The notes under the pieces were generated by a model, which was given only the letters and a program-made list of their open reading frames with translations, did not search any database and was not told the DNA's origin. 8,774 bases of DNA from an uncultured Bacteroidales bacterium. Its GTDB lineage: Bacteria; Bacteroidota; Bacteroidia; Bacteroidales; ML635J-15. Of this stretch, positions 1 through 7,060 are shown piece by piece. Position 1 is the first letter of the stretch. Each line of letters begins with the position of its first letter. The stretch covers positions 6,265 through 15,038 of the forward strand of contig CAJOEG010000050.1 in assembly GCA_905233405.1 (NCBI GenBank), read 5' to 3'. Position numbers and translations under genes: made by a program.

Positions 1-438
1 AAGGACTATGCGTACTTTGCGCAAACATACGACGAAGATCTTAACGAAAGTACAGAAGAATATCACACCGGCGAGACCAACCTTGCATTTTCGCCCGAAA
101 TAATTGCTTCGGGAAACATCAACTACAACATCTTCGGCAACTTCGACATCTACTACAACGTAAAATTTGTTGGCAAGCAATACCTCGACAACACATCGAG
201 CTCCGACCGGATGCTTAAACCGTACAGCATAAGCAGTCTCGGATTCGACTATGAAATAATCACCAAATACGTCAAGTCGTTGCGATTCAAGTTTGAAATA
301 TACAACCTGTTCGACTTCAAATACAGCAGCAATGCCTACGGCGGACTTTGGTACGAGCAGGGTTCACAAAGGTCGTGGGCGAACTATTTCCCACAATCAG
401 GTATAACATTCATGGGCGGGGTTACAATATTGTTCTAG
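1..438 (+). CDS. TonB-dependent receptor, C-terminal end (5' partial)
   Basis: The reading frame is open from base 1 to the TAG at 436-438 and gives the last 145 residues of a larger protein. It shows the alternating aromatic/polar pattern of outer-membrane beta strands (FDIYYNVKFVGKQYLDN, LRFKFEIYNLFDFKYSSNAYG) and ends YFPQSGITFMGGVTILF. The 'NLFD.KY.SN.Y', 'YFPQ.G..FM.G.T' and terminal-phenylalanine signatures are those of the last strands of TonB-dependent receptors in Bacteroidetes, where the final Phe is recognised by the BAM machinery. The protein would import a bulky ligand (siderophore, vitamin or glycan) across the outer membrane using TonB energy. The plug and most of the barrel lie outside the window, so the substrate cannot be inferred. 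The gene converges on the HD-domain gene with a 27-bp gap, in which I see no convincing terminator hairpin. Confidence 0.88.
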   Translation, partial: KDYAYFAQTYDEDLNESTEEYHTGETNLAFSPEIIASGNINYNIFGNFDIYYNVKFVGKQYLDNTSSSDRMLKPYSISSLGFDYEIITKYVKSLRFKFEIYNLFDFKYSSNAYGGLWYEQGSQRSWANYFPQSGITFMGGVTILF

Positions 439-465
439 ATAACAAGCAGAACCCTTTTCTCATGC

Positions 466-1449
466 TTATATTGTTCCAGTTATTGCATAACTTTGACTTT
501 CAGACAGATAACGGCGAATAAGAATTCCATAATCTTGAAATATTTCGGAAACACGACCATATCCTTTAACAAAAGGATTTATGTAACGTTTTTTTGCATA
601 TACAATTCTTGAATCTGGACTGTTTCCTGCTCGCATAATTGCAGAATAGTTTCTAAAACGATTCCACTCATTCGCAGAGTATTCCGTTCCCAGAAGTTTT
701 TCTATTACATTTTTTTCTCCAATATAAAGATCCTCTTCTGAGATTATTCCCCTAACAATACAATCTTTAAGAAGTTCCGCAAGACGTTGCATCGAATAAC
801 GGTCTTCATCAGAAACGTATATTCTTGAACATTGCATTGACAACTGTGCAAATTCCAAGGCTTTGCGTCTATCGGCAAACATTATTTCTTGTTCATTTTC
901 CTCGTTAATGCCAACGCACAGGTCATCATATAATTCCTTAGCCTTTTCGTGGCTCGCCAAACGATAGTTTACGATGTTGCCTATTGTGTATTCAAGTCTG
1001 TCGGCAGAAAGTCGCGGAGTATCGTTATCAGCAATCGGATAAAGATGATAGTCTGCGACTTCAGATGTTTTCATACCATATTTTTTCAGGCATTGCTGTA
1101 TTTCGACAGACTCTGCAATGATTCTTTCGGTGCCGTTTTCGGTAGATTCCTGAGTAAGATAATCGCCGTGCATAAAATCGATTACGTGTGCAAATGCTGG
1201 CGATGAAATGTCGTGCAGCAGTCCCGCAGTACTTTGACGCATATCGTGAGAAAAATGCCATACAATCAATGCAACTCCTACACTATGGGTATAACGCGAA
1301 TATTTCTCCAATCCTTCGAATAGAGGGAAACTAGTATATTCGCATCCACAGTTCATACCAATGTCGTAAAGGCGTAGCATTGCTGAAGTTTGTGAGATTT
1401 CACTTATAAAATCTGGGAAATCATTAGAATATATAGAATGTAGATCCAT
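466..1449 (-). CDS. HD-domain phosphohydrolase-like protein
   Basis: A 327-residue cytoplasmic protein with no signal peptide or membrane segment. Its N-terminal half carries an HD metal site: H55 in 'SRYTHSVGVALIVWHF', H79-D80 in 'AGLLHDISSPAFAHVIDF', and a likely fourth ligand D150 in 'LSADRLEYT'. The order H...HD...D and the spacing match the dGTPase/SAMHD1-like branch of HD phosphohydrolases, which hydrolyse nucleotides or other phosphate esters. That branch usually has 'HDIGHGPFSH'; here it reads 'HDISSPAFAH', so the last His (H88) is kept but the His of 'GH' is Ser83. The substrate is unknown and may not be a dNTP. The C-terminal half (about 160-327) is mostly helical-looking and has no motif I recognise. 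The ATG at 1449 lies 24 bases past the tRNA terminator, so it probably has its own promoter, but I find no clear Bacteroidetes -7/-33 pair or Shine-Dalgarno. Sampled stretches are AT-richer than the + strand operon. Confidence 0.85.
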   Translation of the reverse strand: MDLHSIYSNDFPDFISEISQTSAMLRLYDIGMNCGCEYTSFPLFEGLEKYSRYTHSVGVALIVWHFSHDMRQSTAGLLHDISSPAFAHVIDFMHGDYLTQESTENGTERIIAESVEIQQCLKKYGMKTSEVADYHLYPIADNDTPRLSADRLEYTIGNIVNYRLASHEKAKELYDDLCVGINEENEQEIMFADRRKALEFAQLSMQCSRIYVSDEDRYSMQRLAELLKDCIVRGIISEEDLYIGEKNVIEKLLGTEYSANEWNRFRNYSAIMRAGNSPDSRIVYAKKRYINPFVKGYGRVSEIFQDYGILIRRYLSESQSYAITGTI

Positions 1450-1472
1450 TGTAATATATTTTCACCTTTACG

Positions 1473-1496
1473 AAAAAAGCGGCTAATCAGCCGCTT
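1473..1496 (-). terminator. Rho-independent terminator after tRNA-Ala
   Basis: Read on the minus strand, an 8-bp perfect stem AAGCGGCT / AGCCGCTT closes a GATT tetraloop and runs straight into six T residues. It starts 5 bases after the tRNA CCA end and ends 23 bases before the HD-gene ATG, so it would end the tRNA transcript and insulate the HD gene. The plus strand has no T-run after the stem, so it should work in one direction only. Confidence 0.9.
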
Positions 1497-1501
1497 CCTT
1501 C

Positions 1502-1578
1502 TGGTGGAGTATATCGGGGTCGAACCGATGACCTCATGGCTGCCAGCCATGCACTCTAGCCAACTGAGCTAATACCCC
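1502..1578 (-). tRNA. tRNA-Ala, anticodon GGC, CCA encoded
   Basis: The minus strand folds into a complete cloverleaf of 74 nt plus an encoded CCA (1502-1504). The acceptor stem GGGGTAT/ATACTCC contains a G3:U70 wobble pair, the major alanine identity element. The D-stem is GCTC/GAGT, the anticodon stem CATGG/CCATG closes loop CTGGCAG (anticodon GGC, reading GCC), the variable loop is AGGTC, and the T-arm is ATCGG-TTCGACC-CCGAT. The discriminator base is A73. All stems are intact, so it should be functional. It lies 18 bp after the stop codon of the T9SS-protein gene on the same strand and is followed at once by a strong terminator. It therefore is either processed from an mRNA-tRNA transcript or uses a promoter inside the end of the upstream gene. 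Confidence 0.97.
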
Positions 1579-1596
1579 ACATACCATTGTCAACTA

Positions 1597-2799
1597 TTAA
1601 TTTTTCGCAAATTTACCACTTATTTCTTTATCTCCGTACAAAATATTGAAGAAATAGCATCCGTTATGCAAATCATTTACATTTATGCTGTTAAGGCTAC
1701 CATTCAATTTAACTTCCTTTACAAGAGAACCATTGGTTGAATATATATTCATGATGCCATTGTCCATGTCTTCAACTGCAATGTTTAGAATGTCGGTTGT
1801 AGGATTCGGGAAAATTTCAATGTTTGCAAATTCAAGGTCGCTACAGAATGTTGTATGGTCTTCATACCTTATTGCAATATGTTTTGTGTAAGTTAAATCT
1901 GCATTGGTTGTCATTTCAACTATTGGGTAATTGTCGTTGGAAATCCAATAGTTTAATGTAGTTGTTGTTGAAGTAATTGGGAATTGCATTCCAGCGTATT
2001 CTTGTAATACTTCTCCGACATTCATACCAAACACAACACAATCATTAATATTCTGATACTGACCACTTGTTATATTACGCAAATACATATTTGTAATATA
2101 AGAGTACTGTCTATTTTCTCTGAGATATTCATATTCTCCTTGCATCATTCTGCTTCCAGAAAGAGTTAATGATCCAGTTTCGTCGAAAGAAGAATTATAA
2201 GTTACTTGTATGTCCATCATCACAGAATCGTAACTTTCGACAAGTGCACTATATATCATAGATCCATAATAACCACCCATTGCATTTATTGCAGATTGCA
2301 ATTCACTTACATGGTCTTTATATGATCCATGAGCAGTACTATTTTTTGTGGAATTGATGACGGCAGGAAACGATATCACTTCCATAGGCTCATCAAATTC
2401 AATTTCCATGTTATCATTTAGTCCAAGTTGGGTCAAAGCTCCGCTTATACCTAGGCAAACGGCTTTCTCGTCGGTAACATTCAAATGCATTCTCATCCCG
2501 TTTTCATCGGCAAAAGAGCATGTTTCATCGGTGAATTCACCTTCGGTTGATGGTCCTGCATACACTACCGTGTCAGTCAAGTTGTACACATCGAATTGTG
2601 CTTCCAACGAATTACCGAAAATTAGCGGTGTAACCAAAATGCTACCGTTAGACACCGAATCATTTGCATCGTTTTCAACGGCATAAACATCTCTAACGGT
2701 TCTTCCTGGCTGGTAATAGTTACTTGAAGTTATTGTCACCTGTGCAAAAGTACAAGTACTTAATGCCACAAATATCAGCACATATAAAATTTTATTCAT
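1597..2799 (-). CDS. Secreted protein with T9SS type A sorting domain, function unknown
   Basis: A 400-residue protein beginning with a Sec signal peptide (MNKILYVLIFVALSTCTFA, probable cleavage before Gln20). It ends in a type A T9SS C-terminal domain from about residue 327: 'IEIFPNPTTDILNI', then 'MNIYSTNGSLVKEVKL' and 'INVNDLHNGCYFFNI'. This domain sends proteins through the outer membrane by the Por/T9SS machinery and is usually removed on surface attachment. The body (about 20-320) is rich in Ser, Thr, Asn and Tyr with alternating beta-strand patterns and matches no enzyme motif I recognise. Five cysteines lie between the signal peptide and the sorting domain. It follows the small lipoprotein gene by 8 bp and is probably co-transcribed with it. 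An adhesin-like, structural or binding role is possible but is only a guess. Confidence 0.85.
   Translation of the reverse strand: MNKILYVLIFVALSTCTFAQVTITSSNYYQPGRTVRDVYAVENDANDSVSNGSILVTPLIFGNSLEAQFDVYNLTDTVVYAGPSTEGEFTDETCSFADENGMRMHLNVTDEKAVCLGISGALTQLGLNDNMEIEFDEPMEVISFPAVINSTKNSTAHGSYKDHVSELQSAINAMGGYYGSMIYSALVESYDSVMMDIQVTYNSSFDETGSLTLSGSRMMQGEYEYLRENRQYSYITNMYLRNITSGQYQNINDCVVFGMNVGEVLQEYAGMQFPITSTTTTLNYWISNDNYPIVEMTTNADLTYTKHIAIRYEDHTTFCSDLEFANIEIFPNPTTDILNIAVEDMDNGIMNIYSTNGSLVKEVKLNGSLNSINVNDLHNGCYFFNILYGDKEISGKFAKN
1608..1615 (-). promoter_or_regulatory. Candidate -7 box for the tRNA-Ala gene
   Basis: On the minus strand this reads TAAATTTG, an exact match to the Bacteroidetes sigma-ABfr -7 consensus TAnnTTTG. 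It lies inside the last codons of the upstream T9SS-protein gene and about 30 bases before the tRNA 5' end, which would leave a short pre-tRNA leader. A TTTG that could be the -33 element lies 23 bases upstream, slightly further than the usual 19-21. An 8-base degenerate motif in AT-rich DNA can arise by chance, so this is only a candidate. Confidence 0.25.
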
Positions 2800-2807
2800 A
2801 GTTTATT

Positions 2808-3224
2808 TTAATTAAATACTGTTTGTTCGTTGATTTCAATCGTAACTTCAGCGGTCTTGTTGTTCTCAAGAACAAGTACGCCCATTCCTCTTCTTTCTTT
2901 ATTATTCTTGTCTGCCTTCTTTGTCGCTTCAACCTTCAGGATTGACTCGTACTTGAATTCGTATTCCAGAACACCGTCTGCTTTTGTGTATTGCGTGTCG
3001 GCCACCGACTTGGTTTCGTCCTTGAAATATACCATTGTGTGTGCGCTGTCGGAATTGTTGGCTTTTATTATAACCATTACATTTTCAACAGGTTGCTTGT
3101 TTGTGTCAACTATCGTCACTTTTGCCTTTGGGGGAACCGGTTTACGGCATCCGTTCGACAAAATCATACCACCGATAGCCAATGCTAACACCAAAAATAT
3201 TACAACATTTTTTTTCATATTCAT
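2808..3224 (-). CDS. Small putative lipoprotein with a beta-sandwich (carboxypeptidase-regulatory-like) domain
   Basis: About 138 residues with start ATG at 3224. A second ATG two codons later (3218) and one ten codons earlier (3254) are alternatives; I reject 3254 because it adds a charged stretch before the signal. The N-terminus MNMKKNVVIFLVLALAIGGM is a signal peptide leading to 'ILSNGC', a non-canonical but plausible lipobox with Ser at -3, so the protein is probably lipidated. The mature part is one small domain: 'KAKVTIVDTNKQPVENVMV', then a 'T.ADGVLEYEF' turn, 'ILKVEATK', 'GVLVLE' and a final 'AEVTIEI' strand. The 'V.D....PV..V.V' opening and the 'T.a.G...F' turn resemble carboxypeptidase-regulatory / Cna-B-type beta-sandwich folds. 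The role is unknown; it may partner the T9SS protein encoded 8 bp downstream. Confidence 0.75.
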   Translation of the reverse strand: MNMKKNVVIFLVLALAIGGMILSNGCRKPVPPKAKVTIVDTNKQPVENVMVIIKANNSDSAHTMVYFKDETKSVADTQYTKADGVLEYEFKYESILKVEATKKADKNNKERRGMGVLVLENNKTAEVTIEINEQTVFN

Positions 3225-3289
3225 TCGTAATTTTTTTTCTAATTTTACGCCCACAATATTAGTAAAAAAAACAATATAAATTATTTTTT
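3225..3289. promoter_or_regulatory. AT-rich divergent intergenic region, probable promoters
   Basis: These 65 bases separate the minus-strand lipoprotein gene from the plus-strand four-gene cluster, so promoters for both must lie here or just inside the flanking starts. The region is dominated by A and T runs. On the minus strand, bases 3254-3261 read TAATATTG, seven of eight matches to TAnnTTTG, placed to give a leader of about 25 nt, but there is no TTTG at the -33 spacing. I found no good match on the plus strand and no obvious operator palindrome. Confidence 0.35.
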
Positions 3290-4171
3290 GTGAAAAAAAT
3301 ATTGCGGATAGTTTTTTGGGGCATATTATGGACAGGATTCTTTCAGTCCTGTAGCACCTTGCACAATCCGCTGAAAATTAAGAATTACGTTGAAGTAGAA
3401 ACATCTGAAGGCAGCTTCGTTCTGGGATTGTACGAGGGTACGCCAAAGCACCGCGACAACTTTATTGGAAAATGTTCGTCACATTTCTACGACGAAACTT
3501 CAATGTACAAGGCTGTCCGAAACAGCGATTATTCGTTCGGTATGCGCAAAGGATACGATGAAGGCAGCGTTTTGCAGACCGACTACATAAACGAGACTAC
3601 CTTGCCGGCGGAATTCAACGAAAAGATTATTGCGAAACGAGGCACTGTAGCAATGAAAAGATTGGACGGTGCTCAAAATCCAGACAAAAAATCGGATGCA
3701 AACCTGTTTTTTCTTATTGACGGTGGCAAAAAAATAGACATTCACGAGATAAAGGCTTCAGTTGCTATCAAGAACCGCGACACCTATAAGTTATATATAG
3801 ACGAATTTTTGACGCATCCCGAAAACAAACCTTACAAAGACAGTCTCGATGCGCTTCGCGATATGAAAACAATGAAGCAATACAACGAGGTGTATGCAAG
3901 AATTATGAAAATGGTTAAGCCTCAAATTGAAAAGGATGGCGTTGAACTGTTCTCTATTTCGGAAAAAAATATCGACAAATACCTTGAAACAGGCGGAGTG
4001 CCGATGTTCGAGGGCTTTTATACCGTTTTTGGCGAAATTGTTGTCGGAATGGATATGCTTGAGAAACTTTCAAAGACAGAAACGAATCTTAACCGCCAAC
4101 CTAAAAAAGACATATCAATAATTTCCACTGCGGTATTGAAGAAAAAGGACTTTAAAAAGAAATATAAATAG
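3290..4171 (+). CDS. Cyclophilin-type peptidyl-prolyl isomerase-like lipoprotein, active site degenerate
   Basis: A 293-residue protein starting at GTG 3290, chosen because it gives a clean MKK signal peptide with Cys21 ('FFQSC') as the probable lipidated residue. The cyclophilin fold is recognisable: 'YVEVETSEGSFVLGLYEGTPKHRDNFIGKC', 'LPAEFNEKIIAKRGTVAMKRL', 'NPDKKSDANLFFLI' and 'GVPMFEGFYTVFGEIVVGMDMLEKL'. An extra segment of about 90 residues (145-233) sits between the 'FFLI' and 'YTVFGE' strands, as in the insert-bearing cyclophilins common in Bacteroidetes. Several usual catalytic or binding positions are changed: 'FHRVI' reads 'MYKAV' (catalytic Arg becomes Lys74), 'QGGD' reads 'MRKG', 'GSQF' reads 'ANLF' (Gln becomes Leu139), and the position of human CypA His126 is Tyr244. 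It is probably an envelope chaperone or scaffold with weak or no isomerase activity. It is first in a cluster and lies 7 bp before the M16 peptidase gene. Confidence 0.82.
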   Translation: MKKILRIVFWGILWTGFFQSCSTLHNPLKIKNYVEVETSEGSFVLGLYEGTPKHRDNFIGKCSSHFYDETSMYKAVRNSDYSFGMRKGYDEGSVLQTDYINETTLPAEFNEKIIAKRGTVAMKRLDGAQNPDKKSDANLFFLIDGGKKIDIHEIKASVAIKNRDTYKLYIDEFLTHPENKPYKDSLDALRDMKTMKQYNEVYARIMKMVKPQIEKDGVELFSISEKNIDKYLETGGVPMFEGFYTVFGEIVVGMDMLEKLSKTETNLNRQPKKDISIISTAVLKKKDFKKKYK

Positions 4172-4178
4172 AATAAAA

Positions 4179-7052
4179 ATGAATAAATTAGTTTTTTTAC
4201 TCGTTGCGATTTCATGCAGTTTGGTTGCATTTTCACAAAAGAACAAAAGCCTTGAGGTTGTACATTACGAATTGCCCAATGGTCTTAGCGTTTACCTGAA
4301 CGAAGACACTAACGCTTCGGTAGTTTTAGGTGCTATCGCAATAAAGACTGGAGGGAAATACGATCCTGCCGACCATACAGGTACATCGCATTACCTTGAA
4401 CACATGATGTTTAAGGGTACCGATGAGATTGGAACCATCGACTATAAGGCAGAAAAGGTTTACTTGGACAGCATTGTAATGAAGTACGACGAACTTGCTG
4501 CTACCACCGACGATGTGCGCCGCAAGGAAATACAGAAGGAAATAAACGCGCTTTCGCTGAAGGCTGGCAAGTATGCAATTCCCAACGAGTTGGACAAACT
4601 TCTTGACGGAATGGGCGCAACAATGGTAAACGCCTTTACATCGGACGAGGTTGTGGCTTATTTCAATGCATTCCCTGTTGGTCAGATGGAAAAATGGATG
4701 GAATTGTATTCCCACCGCTTTAAACATCCGGTTTTCAGATTGTTCCAGTCGGAATTGGAAACCGTGTTCGAGGAGAAAAATATGTATGCCGACGAGTTCA
4801 CATCAAACCTTATGGAGTCGTTCCTTGCAAATTTCTACAGAAACCACCCCTATGGCACACAGACTGTTATCGGTAAGGCAGACCATATAAAGAACCCATC
4901 GCTGACAACAATGCAGAAGATGTACGACACATACTATGTCGCAAACAATATGGCTTTGATAATGACAGGAAACTTCAAAGTTTCAAATGTTAAACCTATG
5001 ATTGAAAAGTATTTTGGTGTATGGAAAAAAGGCGATATTCCCCAATACCCGAAATACGATGAAAAGCCATTCAATGGAGTTGAATCTGTTGAAGTTAACT
5101 TAACCCCAGTTAAGATGGGTGTTCTCGGCTATCGCACTGTAACAATGAATGACAAGGATTCGTATGTGATTTCCGTATGTGAGAAAATCCTGAATAACTC
5201 GTCGTCAACAGGCTACCTTGACAAACTCATGAACGACAGGAAGTTACTGGCAGCAATGGCACTCAACAACGAGCGTCTCGACCACGGCGGAATGATGATA
5301 TTGTATGTCCCGAAAATTCTTGGGCAGAAATTTGAAGATGCCGAAGCATTGGTTGTCAATGAAATAAACCGTTTGCGCACCGAAGATGTTGACAAGGAAT
5401 GGCTAGAATCGATAAAACTCGAAATGATAAAGGATTTTGAATCTGAAATGGAAGACCCCCAAATGCGTGCCTACAAGATGGGGGAATGCTTTATTTCTGG
5501 CAAAAACTGGGATGAAATTCTTGAATATCCAAAAATTATCGAGAACATAACACCGGATGACATTAAGAAAGTTGCAGAAAAATACTTCAACAACAATTAC
5601 CTGTCATACCATTCTAAGATGGGATTTCCGAAAAAAGACAAACTTGACAAACCTGGATTCGACCCTGTAGTACCCGAAAACGCAGAAGTTTCATCGGAAT
5701 ACGCAAAGAAATTCGAGGAAATGCCTGTAAAATCAATGTCTCCGACATTTATAAAGGATGGTAGTGATTATGAATATCATAGCATTGCCAAAGGTGTCGA
5801 CTTGTATTACTCAAAGTTTGACCAGAACGACATTTTCAACATTGAGATAAAGTTCAAGACCGGACTGAAGAACTATCCGAAATACGATGCATTGTCTGCC
5901 TATATGCAATACATTGGCACATCAAAGTACACCAACGACGAGTTGAACAAGGAACTTCAGAAATATGCAGCATCGTATTCGGTATCAGCAGGAGACAACT
6001 ACTTTACTATTTCAATTGACGGTTTCAACAAGTATTTCAAGGAATCGGTCGGTCTGGTGCTGAGCCTGCTTACTGATGCGAAAGCCGATGATTCCAAGCT
6101 TGACCGTATTACAGAAGAAGATGCAATGAACCGCAAGATGGAACGCGAATCAACCGATGTTATAGCTTCCGCTTTGCTGCAATACGGTATTTATGGTGAA
6201 AACTCGAAATATTTGCGTCGCTTGAGTGCCAAGGAAGTTTCAAAAATTACATCAGACGATATGATGACAGCCCTTTCGCAGGTAAAAGCACATCCGTTTA
6301 CGGTACATTATTCCGGCAGTCTCGGTGTTGACGACATTGTTGGAATGATTAAGGGTATGGATTTCGCTCCTACAGAAACCGATGATGCATTCCCGAAGAT
6401 TCTGCCGTCGAAGGAATACACAGAAAATACAATATTGTTCCTCAACGACTCGAAGGCATTGCAGAGCAAGATTTACTTCTATGTGCCTGGCGATGTGCTC
6501 GACGAAAAGCAGATGGCAAATCAAGAGGCTTTCAACCAGTATTTCGGCACGGGAATGTCGTCGATTGTGTTCCAAGAGATTAGAGAGTTCCGCTCGATGG
6601 CATACTCGGCTTACGCAGTCAGCAGGACAGGACTTACGATGAAAGAAAAATCGAAATTCCTCGCTTTCATTGGTACACAGAGCGACAAGACCATAGAGGC
6701 AATTTCGGTAATGACAGGCCTTATCAACGATATGCCAATGAAGAAACAGCGTATGCGCGGTGTTAAAGACTACTTGTTGCAGTCGCTGCTGACTTCCGCT
6801 CCAGACAAGCGCGATGTGACAGAAACGATCGAAGATTGGAAACTTTTCGGATACAAGGACGACCCGCGCATCAAGCAGTACGAACTGTACAAGGAATTGG
6901 AATTCGACAACATTGTTGATTTCTACAAGCAGAACATTCAAGGTCGTCCAATGCTGATAACCATTGTCGGCAACAAGAAGAAAATAGACATGAAAGAACT
7001 TGCAAAGTATGGCAAGATTGTGGAAGTCAAGCAAAAAACTATATTAAAATAA
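4179..7052 (+). CDS. M16 (insulinase/pitrilysin-family) zinc metallopeptidase, exported
   Basis: A 957-residue protein, full length for the two-domain pitrilysin type. A signal peptide (MNKLVFLLVAISCSLVAFS, cleavage before Gln20) places it in the periplasm or envelope. The inverted zinc motif HxxEH is H71-Y-L-E74-H75, with H71 and H75 binding zinc and E74 as catalytic base. The third ligand is most likely E199 in 'SELETVFEEKNM'. The 124-residue gap between H75 and E199 is longer than the usual ~77 because of a charged helical insert (about 90-135), which I recall as typical of Bacteroidetes members. The inactive C-terminal half keeps the substrate-binding Arg/Tyr motif 'FRSMAYSAYA' (R805, Y809). 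Members degrade peptides or small unfolded proteins inside a closed chamber. It begins 7 bp after the cyclophilin-like gene and ends 8 bp before the nuclease-like gene. All key residues are present, so it should be active; the substrate is unknown. Confidence 0.95.
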   Translation: MNKLVFLLVAISCSLVAFSQKNKSLEVVHYELPNGLSVYLNEDTNASVVLGAIAIKTGGKYDPADHTGTSHYLEHMMFKGTDEIGTIDYKAEKVYLDSIVMKYDELAATTDDVRRKEIQKEINALSLKAGKYAIPNELDKLLDGMGATMVNAFTSDEVVAYFNAFPVGQMEKWMELYSHRFKHPVFRLFQSELETVFEEKNMYADEFTSNLMESFLANFYRNHPYGTQTVIGKADHIKNPSLTTMQKMYDTYYVANNMALIMTGNFKVSNVKPMIEKYFGVWKKGDIPQYPKYDEKPFNGVESVEVNLTPVKMGVLGYRTVTMNDKDSYVISVCEKILNNSSSTGYLDKLMNDRKLLAAMALNNERLDHGGMMILYVPKILGQKFEDAEALVVNEINRLRTEDVDKEWLESIKLEMIKDFESEMEDPQMRAYKMGECFISGKNWDEILEYPKIIENITPDDIKKVAEKYFNNNYLSYHSKMGFPKKDKLDKPGFDPVVPENAEVSSEYAKKFEEMPVKSMSPTFIKDGSDYEYHSIAKGVDLYYSKFDQNDIFNIEIKFKTGLKNYPKYDALSAYMQYIGTSKYTNDELNKELQKYAASYSVSAGDNYFTISIDGFNKYFKESVGLVLSLLTDAKADDSKLDRITEEDAMNRKMERESTDVIASALLQYGIYGENSKYLRRLSAKEVSKITSDDMMTALSQVKAHPFTVHYSGSLGVDDIVGMIKGMDFAPTETDDAFPKILPSKEYTENTILFLNDSKALQSKIYFYVPGDVLDEKQMANQEAFNQYFGTGMSSIVFQEIREFRSMAYSAYAVSRTGLTMKEKSKFLAFIGTQSDKTIEAISVMTGLINDMPMKKQRMRGVKDYLLQSLLTSAPDKRDVTETIEDWKLFGYKDDPRIKQYELYKELEFDNIVDFYKQNIQGRPMLITIVGNKKKIDMKELAKYGKIVEVKQKTILK

Positions 7053-7060
7053 TTTGAACG

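Noticed and set aside
439..465. Possible bidirectional terminator between the converging TonB-receptor and HD genes
   Set aside because: Only 4-5 bp imperfect pairings can be drawn and there is no GC-rich stem with a T-run.
1449..1502. Attachment site of an integrated element at the tRNA 3' end
   Set aside because: I found no second copy of the tRNA 3' end elsewhere in the window and no integrase gene, so there is no evidence for integration.
3225..3254. Earlier start of the small lipoprotein at 3254
   Set aside because: It would put a charged MGVKLEKKLR extension ahead of a typical signal peptide; starts at 3224 or 3218 fit better.
2830..3279. 149-codon plus-strand frame opposite the lipoprotein gene
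   Set aside because: The minus-strand frame has a signal peptide, a plausible lipobox and a coherent domain, while this one is low-complexity Phe/Ser/Thr and runs into the next gene's promoter region.
6252..7034. 260-codon open frame on the minus strand inside the M16 gene
   Set aside because: It lies wholly antisense to a well-supported M16 gene; its protein is rich in Cys, His and Phe with no domain, as expected from a shadow frame.
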